Shown: positions 32,101 through 40,399 of the stretch, one piece after another
How positions within the stretch are numbered: position 1 is the stretch's first letter
Layout of the letters: every line of letters starts with the position of its first letter
Translations under genes and position numbers: made by a program
Assembly (NCBI GenBank): GCA_963575745.1
Contig: CAUYUJ010000370.1
Location: 67,501-131,500 of the forward strand
Direction of reading: 5' to 3'
DNA length: 64,000 bases
Source of the DNA: Prorocentrum cordatum
Lineage: Eukaryota; Sar; Dinophyceae; Prorocentrales; Prorocentraceae
The notes under the pieces: model-generated
The model's database searches: none
What the model was told of the DNA's origin: nothing
What the model saw: the letters and a program-made list of their open reading frames with translations, nothing else

Positions 32101-32617
32101 GTGCAAGATGAGCGTATTTGCATTTGTCGCCTTTTGTGCACTTGTTCTGTGCGAAATCTTTGCACTGTGCGACGTGTGGGAAGTTGCACTTATCGCCTCT
32201 GGTACATGTGTTGCGCTTGGCGAAATCGAAGCAGAATGGTTTCGATGCTGGCTTTTTATGGTTCGCAGGAGTGGACATACTACGGCGGGGGTTGCCACCA
32301 GCCGTTGATGTTCTGGAAGATTTGTTGTTCTTCCAATCCCTGGAATATGTGTGCAAAGCCTTGCACCGTTCACCGTTGCGACAATTGCCTTTCTTCCATG
32401 CAGCGCACGCGTTGACCTGAGATCGTGTCTCATGTTCGTGCCGTAAATTGTTTTGATTCTTCTCCAATTGTTTAATCTCCAGTATGTCCAGGACACGCTG
32501 TCGAAGCCAACCGTAGGTGCGATTTGGGTTGCTCATCTTCAGGCGCTGGTACTCGTACATGTCTTGTTTCATCCATACATGTCTACGAATCTGTGTACGA
32601 AAATAAAAAAAAGACAA
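26153..32617 (-). CDS. pol: Giant copia pol: CCCH fingers, protease, integrase, reverse transcriptase, RNase H (2154 aa)
   Basis: The N-terminus is the tail of gag. Three CCCH fingers follow: C71-C79-C85-H89, C129-C138-C144-H148 and C152-C160-C166-H170. An Arg/Ser-rich stretch follows to about residue 320. Protease: SWVLDSGSAHHV near 459-470. Integrase: zinc region HYMTH then CEIC near 712-728, and DDE core at TADHIV (about 765), YTDNSGE (about 830) and NGLIERVVK (about 863). RT: KGRVVVQGN, then SDAPGAYTQALL (motif A) and VYVDDFKLAG (motif C, near 1595). RNase H: TDASFADC (about 1860), STESEIVALDSA (about 1900), EDNQAVIKI (about 2020), then ADMMTKHFE. A Cys/His cluster (CLSCHRHVDPEMC, about 1940) interrupts the RNase H, which is unusual. 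The ORF has no internal stop or shift and looks functional. The apparent Met at 32617 lies beside the A-rich insert and is probably not a true start. Confidence 0.92.
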   Translation of the reverse strand: MSFFYFRTQIRRHVWMKQDMYEYQRLKMSNPNRTYGWLRQRVLDILEIKQLEKNQNNLRHEHETRSQVNACAAWKKGNCRNGERCKALHTYSRDWKNNKSSRTSTAGGNPRRSMSTPANHKKPASKPFCFDFAKRNTCTRGDKCNFPHVAQCKDFAQNKCTKGDKCKYAHLAPGAKTPERSPSRPRTSSQDSRGRSPSRGSGSQRSSQRGGFRYASDSRQGRDNRRQYDRFRSTSRRSQDSRSQSRSRYDRSSRSTSRGRDNRGGGRGSPRGRDRSYGSDKGRGKRYPSRGSSRGSPNTRARSPANFRRSRRSDRSYAIRDKTLMANTKATATSTKTRRRIRFDVRNVDYYFHTISGRARLDKWKELPNEGDIVKVPDPLPQRWRDESADALRECQKEAQLWYDELYDYRHNKESVATPTAIRKYDDTVKQSSKTDQTTTTTKQVDPPRSTAALTRSWVLDSGSAHHVQGKHELTQTESDRISIREEHILETANGDRTVNEHYDIRLPEVGLHSSALALPDCPSLLSVGKLIEVDGFRQLWDPELGYLLQDPGGQWYKIPVNNRVPELRLDDLALIPPPRLCTSSAPRRRQRKRSSARCNDTCWRCKTTEQPTTADELRPHIGTCPKRPHVGEGGGARTTTVEEPPDTSTDEPNVDTTTDSPTSQTQCSPPQRGGLDIAQADNDIPTETPKRTHHDNDRVLPNRQKKPIDPMHYMTHSPKHPDCEICSRTMAQNAPCRRQHKPHPPADPTDEDNAYEAFVPKFGEALTADHIVLAKDDAADKHGDKYALVVLDSYTGIFMAYPALHKDAATTKASFQQFIAANDEVKHIYTDNSGELQKACRQLGWRHDTSTPHRPQTNGLIERVVKIVILGTRAVLHMSGLGHEWWKEAMQAFCCGHNFAHTSTGVAALSKEHAEKTAHEIRVGESFPGHCIPFGARIFWKCLNPEINNETAKFKENTREGLFMGYHLHSGGRWSGDYLVLDTATYVKNPYGELCHVHRVKDIIIPDGEFTYPVKNGTLRHHNPEAHDEVKASTSRPLGDKPMPDPPLSYPKKWDDPSMMTTEDNAVDIQTSASEVAAPAPEPDYWEQRGYCVIRHIRTPRKKLFIPTDDVMNIPAPVDQLDVTRDFKTTSTFEEESNFRDVWDGVSANDHRELSEPWTGTIQSYELPKITPDGKMVVRGRETRMQTTTRPDHVLPEHWKTLSRGQQKKEIEHANDVKRAREIRDRAALRVWTRQDKQVNNFRTTTSGGPAWNTVERRITYDTDNGDVIRDENVKGVTNKEILYAKLPGGPRDITTVLYYRQLPQQHDGEERALVLVDNEGTDFGTLNPLIRKFTQSVVIPTMSRETNYTPAHRDKIPDSAWSRPALVTRNLSKKEVAAEPRAQEALRKEYERLEKKQTWMLETVAEKADIESQAIRKGTKVHFFNILELSSVKHEELPPDLRKFKGRVVVQGNTGKDETGLAAIFADAASSASHIEASKLCDATALLPQHAGEQSDAPGAYTQALLYGDGRIDPVGTWITIPKWRQPTSWSKYNNPVCRLRLALYGHPLAGVFWERKCRTCLESVGFEPISGWECVWRHNKLGLILSVYVDDFKLAGPAHNLQTGWDYIRKSGTDLAPPTPYSQYLGCGQQAYDVPQSIFDKRMSTIRPMLPVHNEKDYNTAKHVRGIRHDMLGFTDQCIERYLECASKRAQGTGSRRKRSDSPRASRSKSPTSSGSVARPTSVLNARPRSSSPAKSVDTTSTTTMPATYHDLPDAETPGIEDTSFTESDYSDEGILGQDAASVLMKILYLARCCRLDLLHPVCMLAREITKWNTTCDKRLHRLICYIKTTRKHCLHGWIGDSSDMLSIMLFTDASFADCITSSKSTTGVFAALVGPNAFFPVNAVCKKQTVVSHSSTESEIVALDSALRLEGLPLLSFWEAVVGVAKTCKEKNTCLSCHRHVDPEMCPILAAKKKRKPTPRKAPPTRGSSPSRRQLPLNTELPTTPKRRTISHEGTVLHVDPEPAKEISAPKVRLIVLEDNQAVIKIVQKGRTPAFRHLHRTHRTNLDWICETCQLEHIEFKYVGTKEQIADMMTKHFETKKADLWKDLLEHSLIFPATPIQCPPIRGPRRPDGLPHEAEPPKPNGCPDICKILLTEKERWGEVGPECGFQ

Positions 32618-32859
32618 AAAATAAAAACCAAAATAAAATAAAAAAAAAAAAAACTAAAAAAAAGAAAAAAAAAAACAAAAAAAAAAAAATAAAAAAAAAA
32701 AAAAAAATGAAATAAAAAAAAAATAAAAAATATACAAAAAAAAAAAAAAAAAAAAAAATAAAACAAATAAAAAGAAAAAAACAAAAAAAATAAAAATAAA
32801 AAAGAAAATAAAAAAAAAAACAAAAAAAAAAAAAAAAAAAAACAAAAAAAAAAAAAAAA

Positions 32860-32897
<38 letters not shown>

Positions 32898-32903
32898 AAA
32901 ATA
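32601..32903. repeat. A-rich 300-bp tract between gag and pol
   Basis: Poly(A) broken by scattered T, C and G. On the coding strand it gives a poly-Phe reading. The gag frame enters it after KILESL, and typical copia Gag sequence resumes on the other side at RTQIRRHV. The two sides are in different frames, so it splits what was one gag-pol ORF. It may be a recent insertion, a slippage expansion or a sequencing artefact. Confidence 0.8.
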
Positions 32904-35264
32904 ACGATTCCAATATCTTTGGATCGGGTACTTCTCGGCATTCCAAGAGTAAGGCGTCCCAATCGGTAATGAAACGTTGCAAATCGTCATCTCTCATCCT
33001 CAGTTCTTTAAGGCGCTCGAAATCGTGCAGGTCGTCGTCAACTTCTGTCACTTTGTAGGACTGTAGGATGTGCCAGTAGATCTGGCGTCCTTTGAGCATG
33101 CGTCCTGCTTTGTGCTCTTTAGTCTCGATGAGCCTGATTTGGTAGCGTAAGTCTGAGGATAAGATGTCGCTCAGAGCGGTAGCGAGTTTGCAATCGATAC
33201 TCTCAAAGTCTCCACTGTCTTGTAAATCCTCGAATGTACATTCGGGCTGTTCTGCCACGCATAGGAAGGCGTATGCTTTGGATGGTCGCCCTGAGGCGGC
33301 CCCGAAGTTCTTCCGCACTCTTTGCTGCCACTCCAGCAGCTGCGTGATCTTAGGCAAGACAGGTACTCGGACGGTGTCTGACTCCTTGATAGGGGTCGTT
33401 GTATGCACCGACACCGCAGACAATGGTTGTGAGGGTATCGGTGCACCGTCGGTGGTTGGTTCTGTGCGCACAGGAGACACATGACGTGTCTGTGCAGAAG
33501 CTGCCGCGGAGGCTGCTCCTGGGGACGTACGTCGTTGTTGTCCTGCAGAAACTTGTGGTGCTTCGGCGGACGCTGCCGTCGGCCTGTGCGGGTCGGCTGT
33601 AGGTCGAAGGTGGATGTTGGTGTCGTTAGTGTGGTCGATCAGCTGAATCGTCCAGCTCGTCATGTCTTCTTGTATTTGACCCACCTTTTGGCGTGTATAC
33701 TCATCAGTACCCCGAGAACGTTGTGAATACTGATCAAGTCGATGCTCGTATGCTCGGAGACGGGCGCTTTGTGCCTCCATCTCGCTTTCCAGACGTGCGA
33801 GGTAACTCTCTACACGTACCTTCTCAGTATCTCTGTCATGAATAACCTGGGAGAGCTCCAACTGCGTGTGGTCCGCCGCCTTCTGAACCTCCTGCAACCT
33901 GTCAGTGAGGCGGGCGAAATCGTAAACCGTGGGAGGAGAATCCAGCTGATCAGTCTGGGCTCGTCCGACACGCAACTCTGCCAAGGCGCCCTGTACACCA
34001 GGAAAACGCTGCTCTATGTCAGAGATCCGGTTAGCGAGTGGCTGCGCGACGGCGTTGGTCGCATCAAGCCTTTGAGTGATGACTCTCTCAGTGCGCTGCA
34101 ACATGTCGATCAGGTTCGACGAGTTGGTGTGTGCTTCGGTACGGAGCGTCGCCGTAGTGTGGTCTAGATAAGATCGAAGATCATTGATATGAGACTGAAC
34201 GTCGCCAAGGTCTGTGGCCTCGGCTGGGGTTGGTAGGTTGCGGAGCTGGTCGTGGATCTCATCATGTAAAATCCTGACTGCTGAAACGCCTGTGTCGCGT
34301 ACGAGCACAAGCTGTTGCTCCATCTGCGCGAGGTAGTTGCGCAGGTTCTCGACCATCGCCGTTCGTTCACCTGAGTGTGACACCTCACGATCAACCTGGT
34401 ACTGCAGTTCTCCTATGATGCGTCGATCTTCGGCGATCCTGGAATCGATGATCCTTAAGGCGCCGTCAAGATCGCGGCGTATGGCTGCAGTATCGGTGGC
34501 GTTCGTCTGAACGCTCTGTAGTAGTCCAGAGTATTGGCTGGACACGAAGGTTTCAACCTGGTCTCTGAGCTCAGCTATGTCACCTGCGGCGGACGTCTCC
34601 GCCAGCTGGTCGTCTGAGATGGAAAGGTGGGGAGCGTCAGCTTCCCTGTGTCCCCTGTCGCGGGGAGTACATGGCCTCTGAGAGGCAGTGCGCGGGCTCG
34701 ACCTACTTTCGCCATATGGGCCTGGGGCTCCACGGCGGTTGCGCGCGGACGAGCTGCGACTCGGACCATGTGTGTGTGGTGTCTCATCCGATGATACCTT
34801 GGGGTGCCGCGTCTGTGGCTGTGCCGACGCTGGTCTACTGAGTTCCTCGAAGGTGGCTACGTGCTCCGCCGCAGGGGCGGTCGCAGGGCTGGGGGTCCCA
34901 GCGCCTGAGGTCCATCGGCGGTTAGCGCGAAAGCGCCCTGGAGTATCGAGACCGGTAAGGCTTTCGCCTGACGCGGTTGGGATTGCTCCCGACGGGGAAG
35001 GGGAGGGAGGATCGAAGGTCGGCGTGTGGAACTCCTTCCTTCCTGTTCCTACTCCTTCTCCTGTCCCCCCGCGGGCGGCGCTGCGGCGAAGTTCAGCAGC
35101 TAGTCGCGCCTCGGGTCCTTGGGAGCTGGGGGGGGGGTATCGGGAACACCAACACAGTCCGCACTAATGCTCTCCAACTCGTCACCGAGCCGTCGTGCCG
35201 TGGGAGAGCTCGGACGCGAAGCCCCGATGGAACCCTTGCGGCGCATGCGCCGAAGTGGCTCCAT
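32904..35264 (-). CDS. gag: Giant copia gag (one probable frameshift at a G10 run)
   Basis: Likely start is the ATG at 35262-35264 (MEPLRRMRRKGSIG). That frame ends shortly after the 10-G run at 35129-35138. The frame one base over is open from 35162 to the A-rich tract without a Met, so a one-base homopolymer error or mutation probably splits a single ORF. The N-terminal 200 residues are Pro/Ser/Arg-rich and disordered. A long region rich in Glu, Gln, Arg and Leu (about 34600-33700) looks like coiled coil. The conserved Gag core follows: ITQLLEWQQRVRKNFG, then QIYWHILQSYKV, then RFITDWDALLLECREVPDP, as in copia Gag (UBN2-type). The CCCH fingers that would bind RNA lie in the pol ORF after the insert. 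Confidence 0.75.
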
Positions 35265-35317
35265 CAGGCTCGCATGCGAGGTCACCGCGGGCGAGTCGGT
35301 GAGGGTGAGCTTTAAAA

Positions 35318-35329
35318 GGGCTGATAACC
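35318..35329 (-). promoter_or_regulatory. Candidate primer binding site
   Basis: Directly after the 5' LTR the coding strand reads GGTTATCAGCCC. This resembles the TGGTATCAGAGC site of many copia elements (initiator Met tRNA) but is not identical. Confidence 0.45.
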
Positions 35330-35525
35330 TGTGTATGGGGTTGAAGTACAAGGGTACAGAACCCCTGATCCGTTGGTAGAGAGAAGGAGGGATAGATGGA
35401 TATCTTTCCCTCCCGCACGATCAAGGTCTGATCGATCTATCTCAGTACCTGAGCCCAAACGGCCAGGCGCAGGAGAGGTAAGGATAAGGAGTATATATGA
35501 GGGTATTATGCGGGTTCCATTCACA
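35330..35525 (-). repeat. 5' LTR of the giant copia element
   Basis: 196 bp, TG...CA on the minus strand, in direct orientation with the left LTR. It has 3 extra bases (GAA) near 35383. It should hold the promoter; a TATATATGA stretch lies near 35491-35500. Confidence 0.9.
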
Positions 35526-35530
35526 CCACC
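35526..35530. repeat. Right target site duplication (CCACC)
   Basis: Exact match to 17309-17313. Confidence 0.85.
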
Positions 35531-35599
35531 CGGATGGGGCCCCTATCTGCCGGCCTGAGGGGGGAGTAGGAGTATATTCTAATAAGGAATAAGGATAGG

Positions 35600-35608
35600 A
35601 GTAGTAGC

Positions 35609-35685
<77 letters not shown>

Positions 35686-35740
35686 CAGTCAGTAGTAGTA
35701 GTAGTAGTAATAGTAATAGTCGTGTAGTAGTATATTAGTA
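35600..35740. repeat. (TAG)n microsatellite
   Basis: About 45 nearly perfect units, then (GGA)n to about 35780. The same motif forms the 15.2-16.5 kb array on the other side of the LTR element. Confidence 0.95.
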
Positions 35741-35910
35741 AGCAGAGGAGGAGGAGGAGGAGGAGGTGAGGAGGAGAGAGGAGGAGGGGGCGAGCACGGT
35801 CCTCCCGCAGATCCGCCCAACGATCCCCCCCCCCACGTACGGCTGCGCGCGGCTACCAGCGCGGGCTGAATGGCCAGGACGGACTTCCCATGCCGCCCCG
35901 CCGCCGCCGG

Positions 35911-36060
35911 ACAAAAAAAAAAAATGAAAAAAAGAAGAAAAAGAAAGAAAAAAAAAAAAAAAAAAACCCAAATAAAAACAAAATATAATAAAAACAAGAG
36001 TTAAAAAAGGATAGAAATAAAAAAAAAAAACAATAAAAAAATAAAAAGAAAAAAAAAAAA
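35911..36060. repeat. A-rich low-complexity tract
   Basis: Poly(A) broken by G, T and C, similar in texture to the tract at 32601-32903. Confidence 0.9.
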
Positions 36061-38700
36061 TGAAGTGCTGGACCTGCAGGTCGGGGAGGGGCAGACGGCG
36101 AGGCCTCGCCGCCCGCCCTGGGGGGGGGGGGTGAGAGGAATTACCCCAGCAAGGTGCGCTCGCGTCATATCTGACATCCGATCCCTCCCTCCTTCCCTCC
36201 CTCCGATGAGAAGAAAAGGAGGATGGAGTGGTGTTACCAGGAGCAGGAAGTCACGCTCGAGCGAATCAGTGCGCCCAGCCCATTCCCGCCCTCCCTGGCG
36301 TAATAATCGTTGCCGGCGCAACTGGGAATTTGGCCTGGCGAATGCGCATCCCCTGTCGAATGAAGGCCGCTCGCTCGCGCGCGGTCCCGCTCCTCCAGCG
36401 CATTGAACAAGAGCAAACATGCACCGAACCCCAAAGAAAACACTTGCCCACGGAGAATGCAAATTCTGCGGCGAGTGCAACATTCCGCTCGCTGGTGTGT
36501 GCGGCCTCTTTCGACGTCTTGGCAATGTATAGCATGCGCCGCGCCAGAGCGACAATGATGGGCAAGGGTGCGAGACCAAAAGTCCGCTCGCTCGCGCGCG
36601 GCACGGCACCAGACTTCGTGGCGAGGGAGGTAAGCGCGCCTGTCCTAAGCAGGAACGCAATTGTCAAAAGAACTCTGCGCGGCGCTGGTGCAACAACGTG
36701 CTCTCTCTCGGACGCACGCAGCCCAAATTCCAACGACTTGGCGAACGAAAGACATGCACCGCGCCCGTGAGGGAGTGCCCCTTTCCAGAATGCTCTGCGC
36801 GCCGCTGAGGCGATAACGACATTTCACCCCTTGGCAGGTGATTTGCAAGGGGCCCTACTTGCGCTCCGCTCTCTTGCAGCGCTGACGAGGCACAAACGTC
36901 ACTGCTGCAGGGAAGACGTGCGCTGTGTCTGTTCCCGACTTAGTGAAGCCGCCGGCTGCCGTCCGCGATCGGGGCGAGGGCGAGCGGAGTGGGCACGTCT
37001 CGTCCGAACGAACAAGGAGACGACGACACACGGGAGCACGCATCACCAACGCACCGACGGGGAGCCCCGTCGTCATTGCAGCTGGGAGGCCAGGATAAAC
37101 AGAGCAGAAAGAGGACTGCCTGTGGTGAGAAGCAGCGAAGGGGAACGGTGGAGGGGGGGGGACTGGCTCAGGGGGTCGGAACACCGAACTGGAATCGGCT
37201 ATGCTCGCTCCTCCCGTGTGATGGCGGCCGCGCACGGGGTGGGGTGGAGGGAGGGGGGAGGGCCTCTTAAGAAGCACCCCTGCTTCTCAGAAGGCGGCGG
37301 CCTGACATCTATAGATAAGGCCCGCGCCTGCTAAGAAGCCCTCCCCCCTCCCCCCATCCCCCCTCCCCCCATCCTCTCCCCTCTGCGCGTGGCCGAGTCT
37401 AGGCCCTCGAGGGCGACACCGCGAGCTCCTTCCTTGGCGGGAAGATGAGGGCCCCGGTCGGCAACGAAGGGGCGCTCGGGGTCGACGCTCCCCAGGCCTG
37501 GGCCAGTCCCCCACGTCGTTGCGCCTGAAGGAGCAGGAGAACTCAACGCCCCTCAAACGGGGACTCCGCTAACGGGGACTTTGGCCAGTGACCCAGCGAA
37601 CCCAACCCTTCCCGATGTGGACAACACTGCAATGCAAGAAAGAGGCCCCAAAATGGCAACTTTCGACGAACATTCAAAGTACCCGTTAGTAAGTGCCCAT
37701 TACGGTGCGGTTGAAGAACAAGGACGAGGAACGCGCTGACCACGACGACGACGGCAACCCGGCCTTGGAGCCGAAGCCGGGAGCGTTGAGGCCCAAGCCA
37801 CCTCCCGCGCCAGCGCCGCCGACGGCCAGGCTCCTCGGGGACGGATTTGTTTTACCCGCATCCTGTCCCTAAAGTTTCAGGGTTCGACGGCTCTTCCACA
37901 GTCGCCGTGTGGGGATCAGGCAAGATAACTCGAAGTAAATACATGTCCAGATCTCCAGGGACGGCCAACGCAAATCGTGAGCGCTCCAGCGCGCGTCGAA
38001 TGACGGCAAGTGTAGTTGAGCCCTCAATGATCTCATCCCACCATTTATGGATACCTACCAGCGGACGCCATGCCGAGACTGAGAGCAGCGGCAGCTCTCA
38101 CGCGGATGGCGTAATTACTCTGTAAGACACGGGGTCCAACCGAAACCAATGGACATCTGATCGTCACCACTGCCGCCTACAACAATGTATCTGGCTACGC
38201 CGACGCCGCCAAGGGTTTGAAATACGACGAGCTGGCACCAAGCAGCCAAGATTCGAAGGACTGGGGCCGCTTGACATGCAGACAAATTGTGAGGGTAATT
38301 ATGTCACTGGCGACCGCGACCACGCCAACAACGACTGCCCCGCGAGAGGTACCCTCTCTTGGCGCAGACCGGCCCCTGGACGACATCGCCGTCCTGAGCT
38401 TCGATGGCCACCTAAGCTGCGCAGGACCCCAGGACTACGGCTACAAGAGCCACAGCCGTCTCTCCCAAGCGAGGAAGGATGGGGCTGGCTTCGGCTGTCC
38501 CCCCCTCCCCGAGACTCGGCCCCTGGCAGTTCAGTGGGCGACAACCCCGAGAAGGAGAGGGAACTACGAGAATGAAGGGGCCCCAGGACACGCAAATAAA
38601 TACTCACAAATAAAATTATTCCCCATATTTTCATATATTTCCTGGGTTTTTGTCCTCCCGCCCAATTCCCGTATTTTCCCATATTTTCTTGGGGATCGTC
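36061..38700. other. No recognised gene; weak diverged repeats
   Basis: CGCTCGCTCGCGCGCGG occurs at about 36369 and 36586, and CTCTGCGCG(G/C)CGCTG at about 36673 and 36793, which suggests old 120-215-bp repeat units. On the minus strand an open stretch of about 88 codons at 37846-38110 (HKWWDEIIEGSTTLAVIRRA region) has protein-like composition but matches no family I know. Confidence 0.4.
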
Positions 38701-38716
38701 GATTAATTGGGGATCT

Positions 38717-39035
38717 ACCTCCCCCTCCTCCTCCTCCTCCTCCTCCTCCTCCTCCTCCTCCTCCTCCTCCTCCTATTCCTCCTCCTCCTCCTCCTCCTCC
38801 TCCTCCTCCTCCTCCTCCGCCCCTCCTCCTCCTGCCCCCCCTCCTCCCCCTCGTCGTCGTCGTCTTCCTCATCCTCCTCCCCCCTCCTCCCCCTCCTCTC
38901 CTCCTCCTCCTCCGCCTCCTCTCCTCCTCCTCCTCCTCCTCCTCCTCCGCCCTCCTCCTCCTCCTCACCCCTCCTCTCTCACTCCATCCTCCTCCTCCTC
39001 CTCCTCCTCCTCCTCCTCGCTCCTCCTCCTCCTGC
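38717..39035. repeat. (CCT)n microsatellite
   Basis: About 320 bp of CCT/CTC units with GTC interruptions near 38852. Confidence 0.95.
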
Positions 39036-39227
39036 CTCGCTGTGCTGCCAGGCTCCCAGGCTACCCCGGTACGCCCCTGGCAGAGCCGCGAGGAGGCCGC
39101 AGCTAGACTCACACGGGGGGGAAAACATAAAAAAAAAAAAAAAAATAAACAAAAATACAACCGCCCCCTCAGTGCACGAGGGCCACTCGGACCTCGGCCG
39201 GCGAACGGGGGGGGGTAGCAACACCAT

Positions 39228-39448
39228 ACGGGGCGCGAAAACGACTAGGGGATAGCACCACTAGGGGGCGCGAAAGGGGGGGATAGCACCACTACGGGGC
39301 GCGAAAACGACTAGGGGATAGCACCACTAGGGGACGCGAAAGGGCGGGATAGCACCACTACGGGGCGCGAAAACGACTAGGGGATAGCACCACTAGGGGG
39401 CGCGAAAGGGGGGGATAGCACCACTAGGGGGCGCGAAAGGGGGATAGC
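39228..39448. repeat. 66-bp tandem repeat, about 3.3 copies
   Basis: ACGGGGCGCGAAAACGACTA recurs at 39228, 39294 and 39360. Each unit also holds GGGATAGCACCACTAGGGG. Single half-units recur at about 39628 and 39720, so the family continues at lower density. Confidence 0.8.
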
Positions 39449-39545
39449 TCACGTGTAGCTGATTTTCCCGGCGCCTCCCGGCGCCGGGAGGCGCCCAGGT
39501 ATCGAGGAATGGGCCCCTCGGTGGGGCTGAAAACCAGCTGCGTGG
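39449..39545. mobile_element. Foldback (MITE-like) element, copy 1
   Basis: About 97 bp. The ends are imperfect inverted repeats (TCACGTGTAGCTGATTTTC against GAAAACCAGCTGCGTGGTG). A perfect 26-bp palindrome lies at 39470-39495 (half-site GGCGCCTCCCGGC). A second near-identical copy is at 39921-40014. No coding capacity. Confidence 0.6.
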
Positions 39546-39731
39546 TGGGGCCCTCGGTGGGCCCCTCGGTGGGGCATGTGCGCGGCCCAGCGGGGGGGAT
39601 AGCACAGGGGGGGTTTGAGAATCAGCTCACTACGGGGCGCGAAAACGACTACAGCCACTGCTTTTCGGGCCGGGCGAAAGGGGGGGATAATTAGCAAAGG
39701 GGGGGTTTGAGAATCAGCGCACTACGGGGCG

Positions 39732-39816
39732 CGAAAACGACCACAGCCACTGCTTTTTTTCTTTTGTTGCCGCCTCCCCGTCAGCAGAAACGAAGCAGTG
39801 GTTGTGGTCATTTTCG
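39732..39816. mobile_element. Short inverted-repeat element (MITE-like), 85 bp
   Basis: 24-bp terminal inverted repeats with two mismatches (CGAAAACGACCACAGCCACT at the left, AGTGGTTGTGGTCATTTTCG at the right). The loop has a T run. A diverged relative of its left end is at about 39641. Confidence 0.55.
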
Positions 39817-39837
39817 TTGAGCTTGGAACCAGGGACA

Positions 39838-39904
39838 TGACCACAGCCACTGCTCCTTTTTCGGCCGGCTGGAAGGCGGCGCAAACAAGCAGTGGCTGTG
39901 GTCA
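39838..39904. mobile_element. Short inverted-repeat element, 67 bp
   Basis: Perfect 17-bp inverted ends (TGACCACAGCCACTGCT and its complement). Same family as 39732-39816, lying 21 bp further on. Confidence 0.55.
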
Positions 39905-39920
39905 CTTTCACGTCCCGCAC

Positions 39921-40014
39921 TCACGTAGCTGATTTTCCCGGCGCCTCCCGGCGCCGGGAGGCGCCCAAGTATCGAGGAATGGGCCCCTCGGTGGGGCTGA
40001 AAACCAGCTGCGTG
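39921..40014. mobile_element. Foldback (MITE-like) element, copy 2
   Basis: Near-identical to 39449-39545, with the same 26-bp perfect palindrome at 39940-39965. Same orientation. Confidence 0.6.
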
Positions 40015-40284
40015 CAGCAGATTTCGTAACCCCCCCTTTCCTCGGGAGCGGCCAAGAGGGGGGGGTCCAAGAGGGGGGGGGGTGCAAATCATGACCGGCG
40101 GCATGTGCGCGGCCCAGCGGGGCGGCCTGGGACGTAATGAAATGAGAAAAGGCGCCATGAAATCTGGGGAGATATCATGGCCCCCGCCATGATATCCCCC
40201 CCCCCCCCTAGTCAGCACCCCCGTCTTTTCCGCCCCCGACTTCCCTGTCCCCCCCTTTCGTCCGGCCCGAAGAGCTCACGGAAC

Positions 40285-40397
40285 CACCGGAACGCTCCGG
40301 AGCGGCCGCGGCGCCCAATACATACTCCAAACCCGCCGATTCTCAGAGATTTCGAGTTATCCCGATCTGATCTTGTCCCGATCTTCGCGTCGTTTTA
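40285..40397. repeat. Solo arm related to the 52.7-kb inverted-repeat element
   Basis: From GGAACGCTCCGGAGCGGCCG through the CCCGCCGATTCTCAGAG block to CTTCGCGTCGTTTTA it matches the left arm at 52735-52845 with few changes. Only one arm is present. Confidence 0.7.
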
Positions 40398-40399
40398 TA

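Larger units (their letters stand above)
17314..35525 (-). mobile_element. Giant, young Ty1/copia-type LTR retrotransposon, 18.2 kb
   Basis: Two direct repeats of 193 and 196 bp bound the element. Each begins with TG and ends with CA on the coding (minus) strand, and a perfect CCACC duplication lies outside them. Internal order from the 5' LTR (right end) is gag, A-rich insert, pol (CCCH fingers, protease, integrase, RT, RNase H), then ORFs of 278, 969 and 1328 aa, then the 3' LTR. Integrase before RT is the Ty1/copia order. The two LTRs differ only by one 3-bp indel in this reading, which points to recent insertion. At 18.2 kb it is three to four times the usual copia length of about 5 kb; about 8 kb after RNase H accounts for this. 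Confidence 0.9.
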
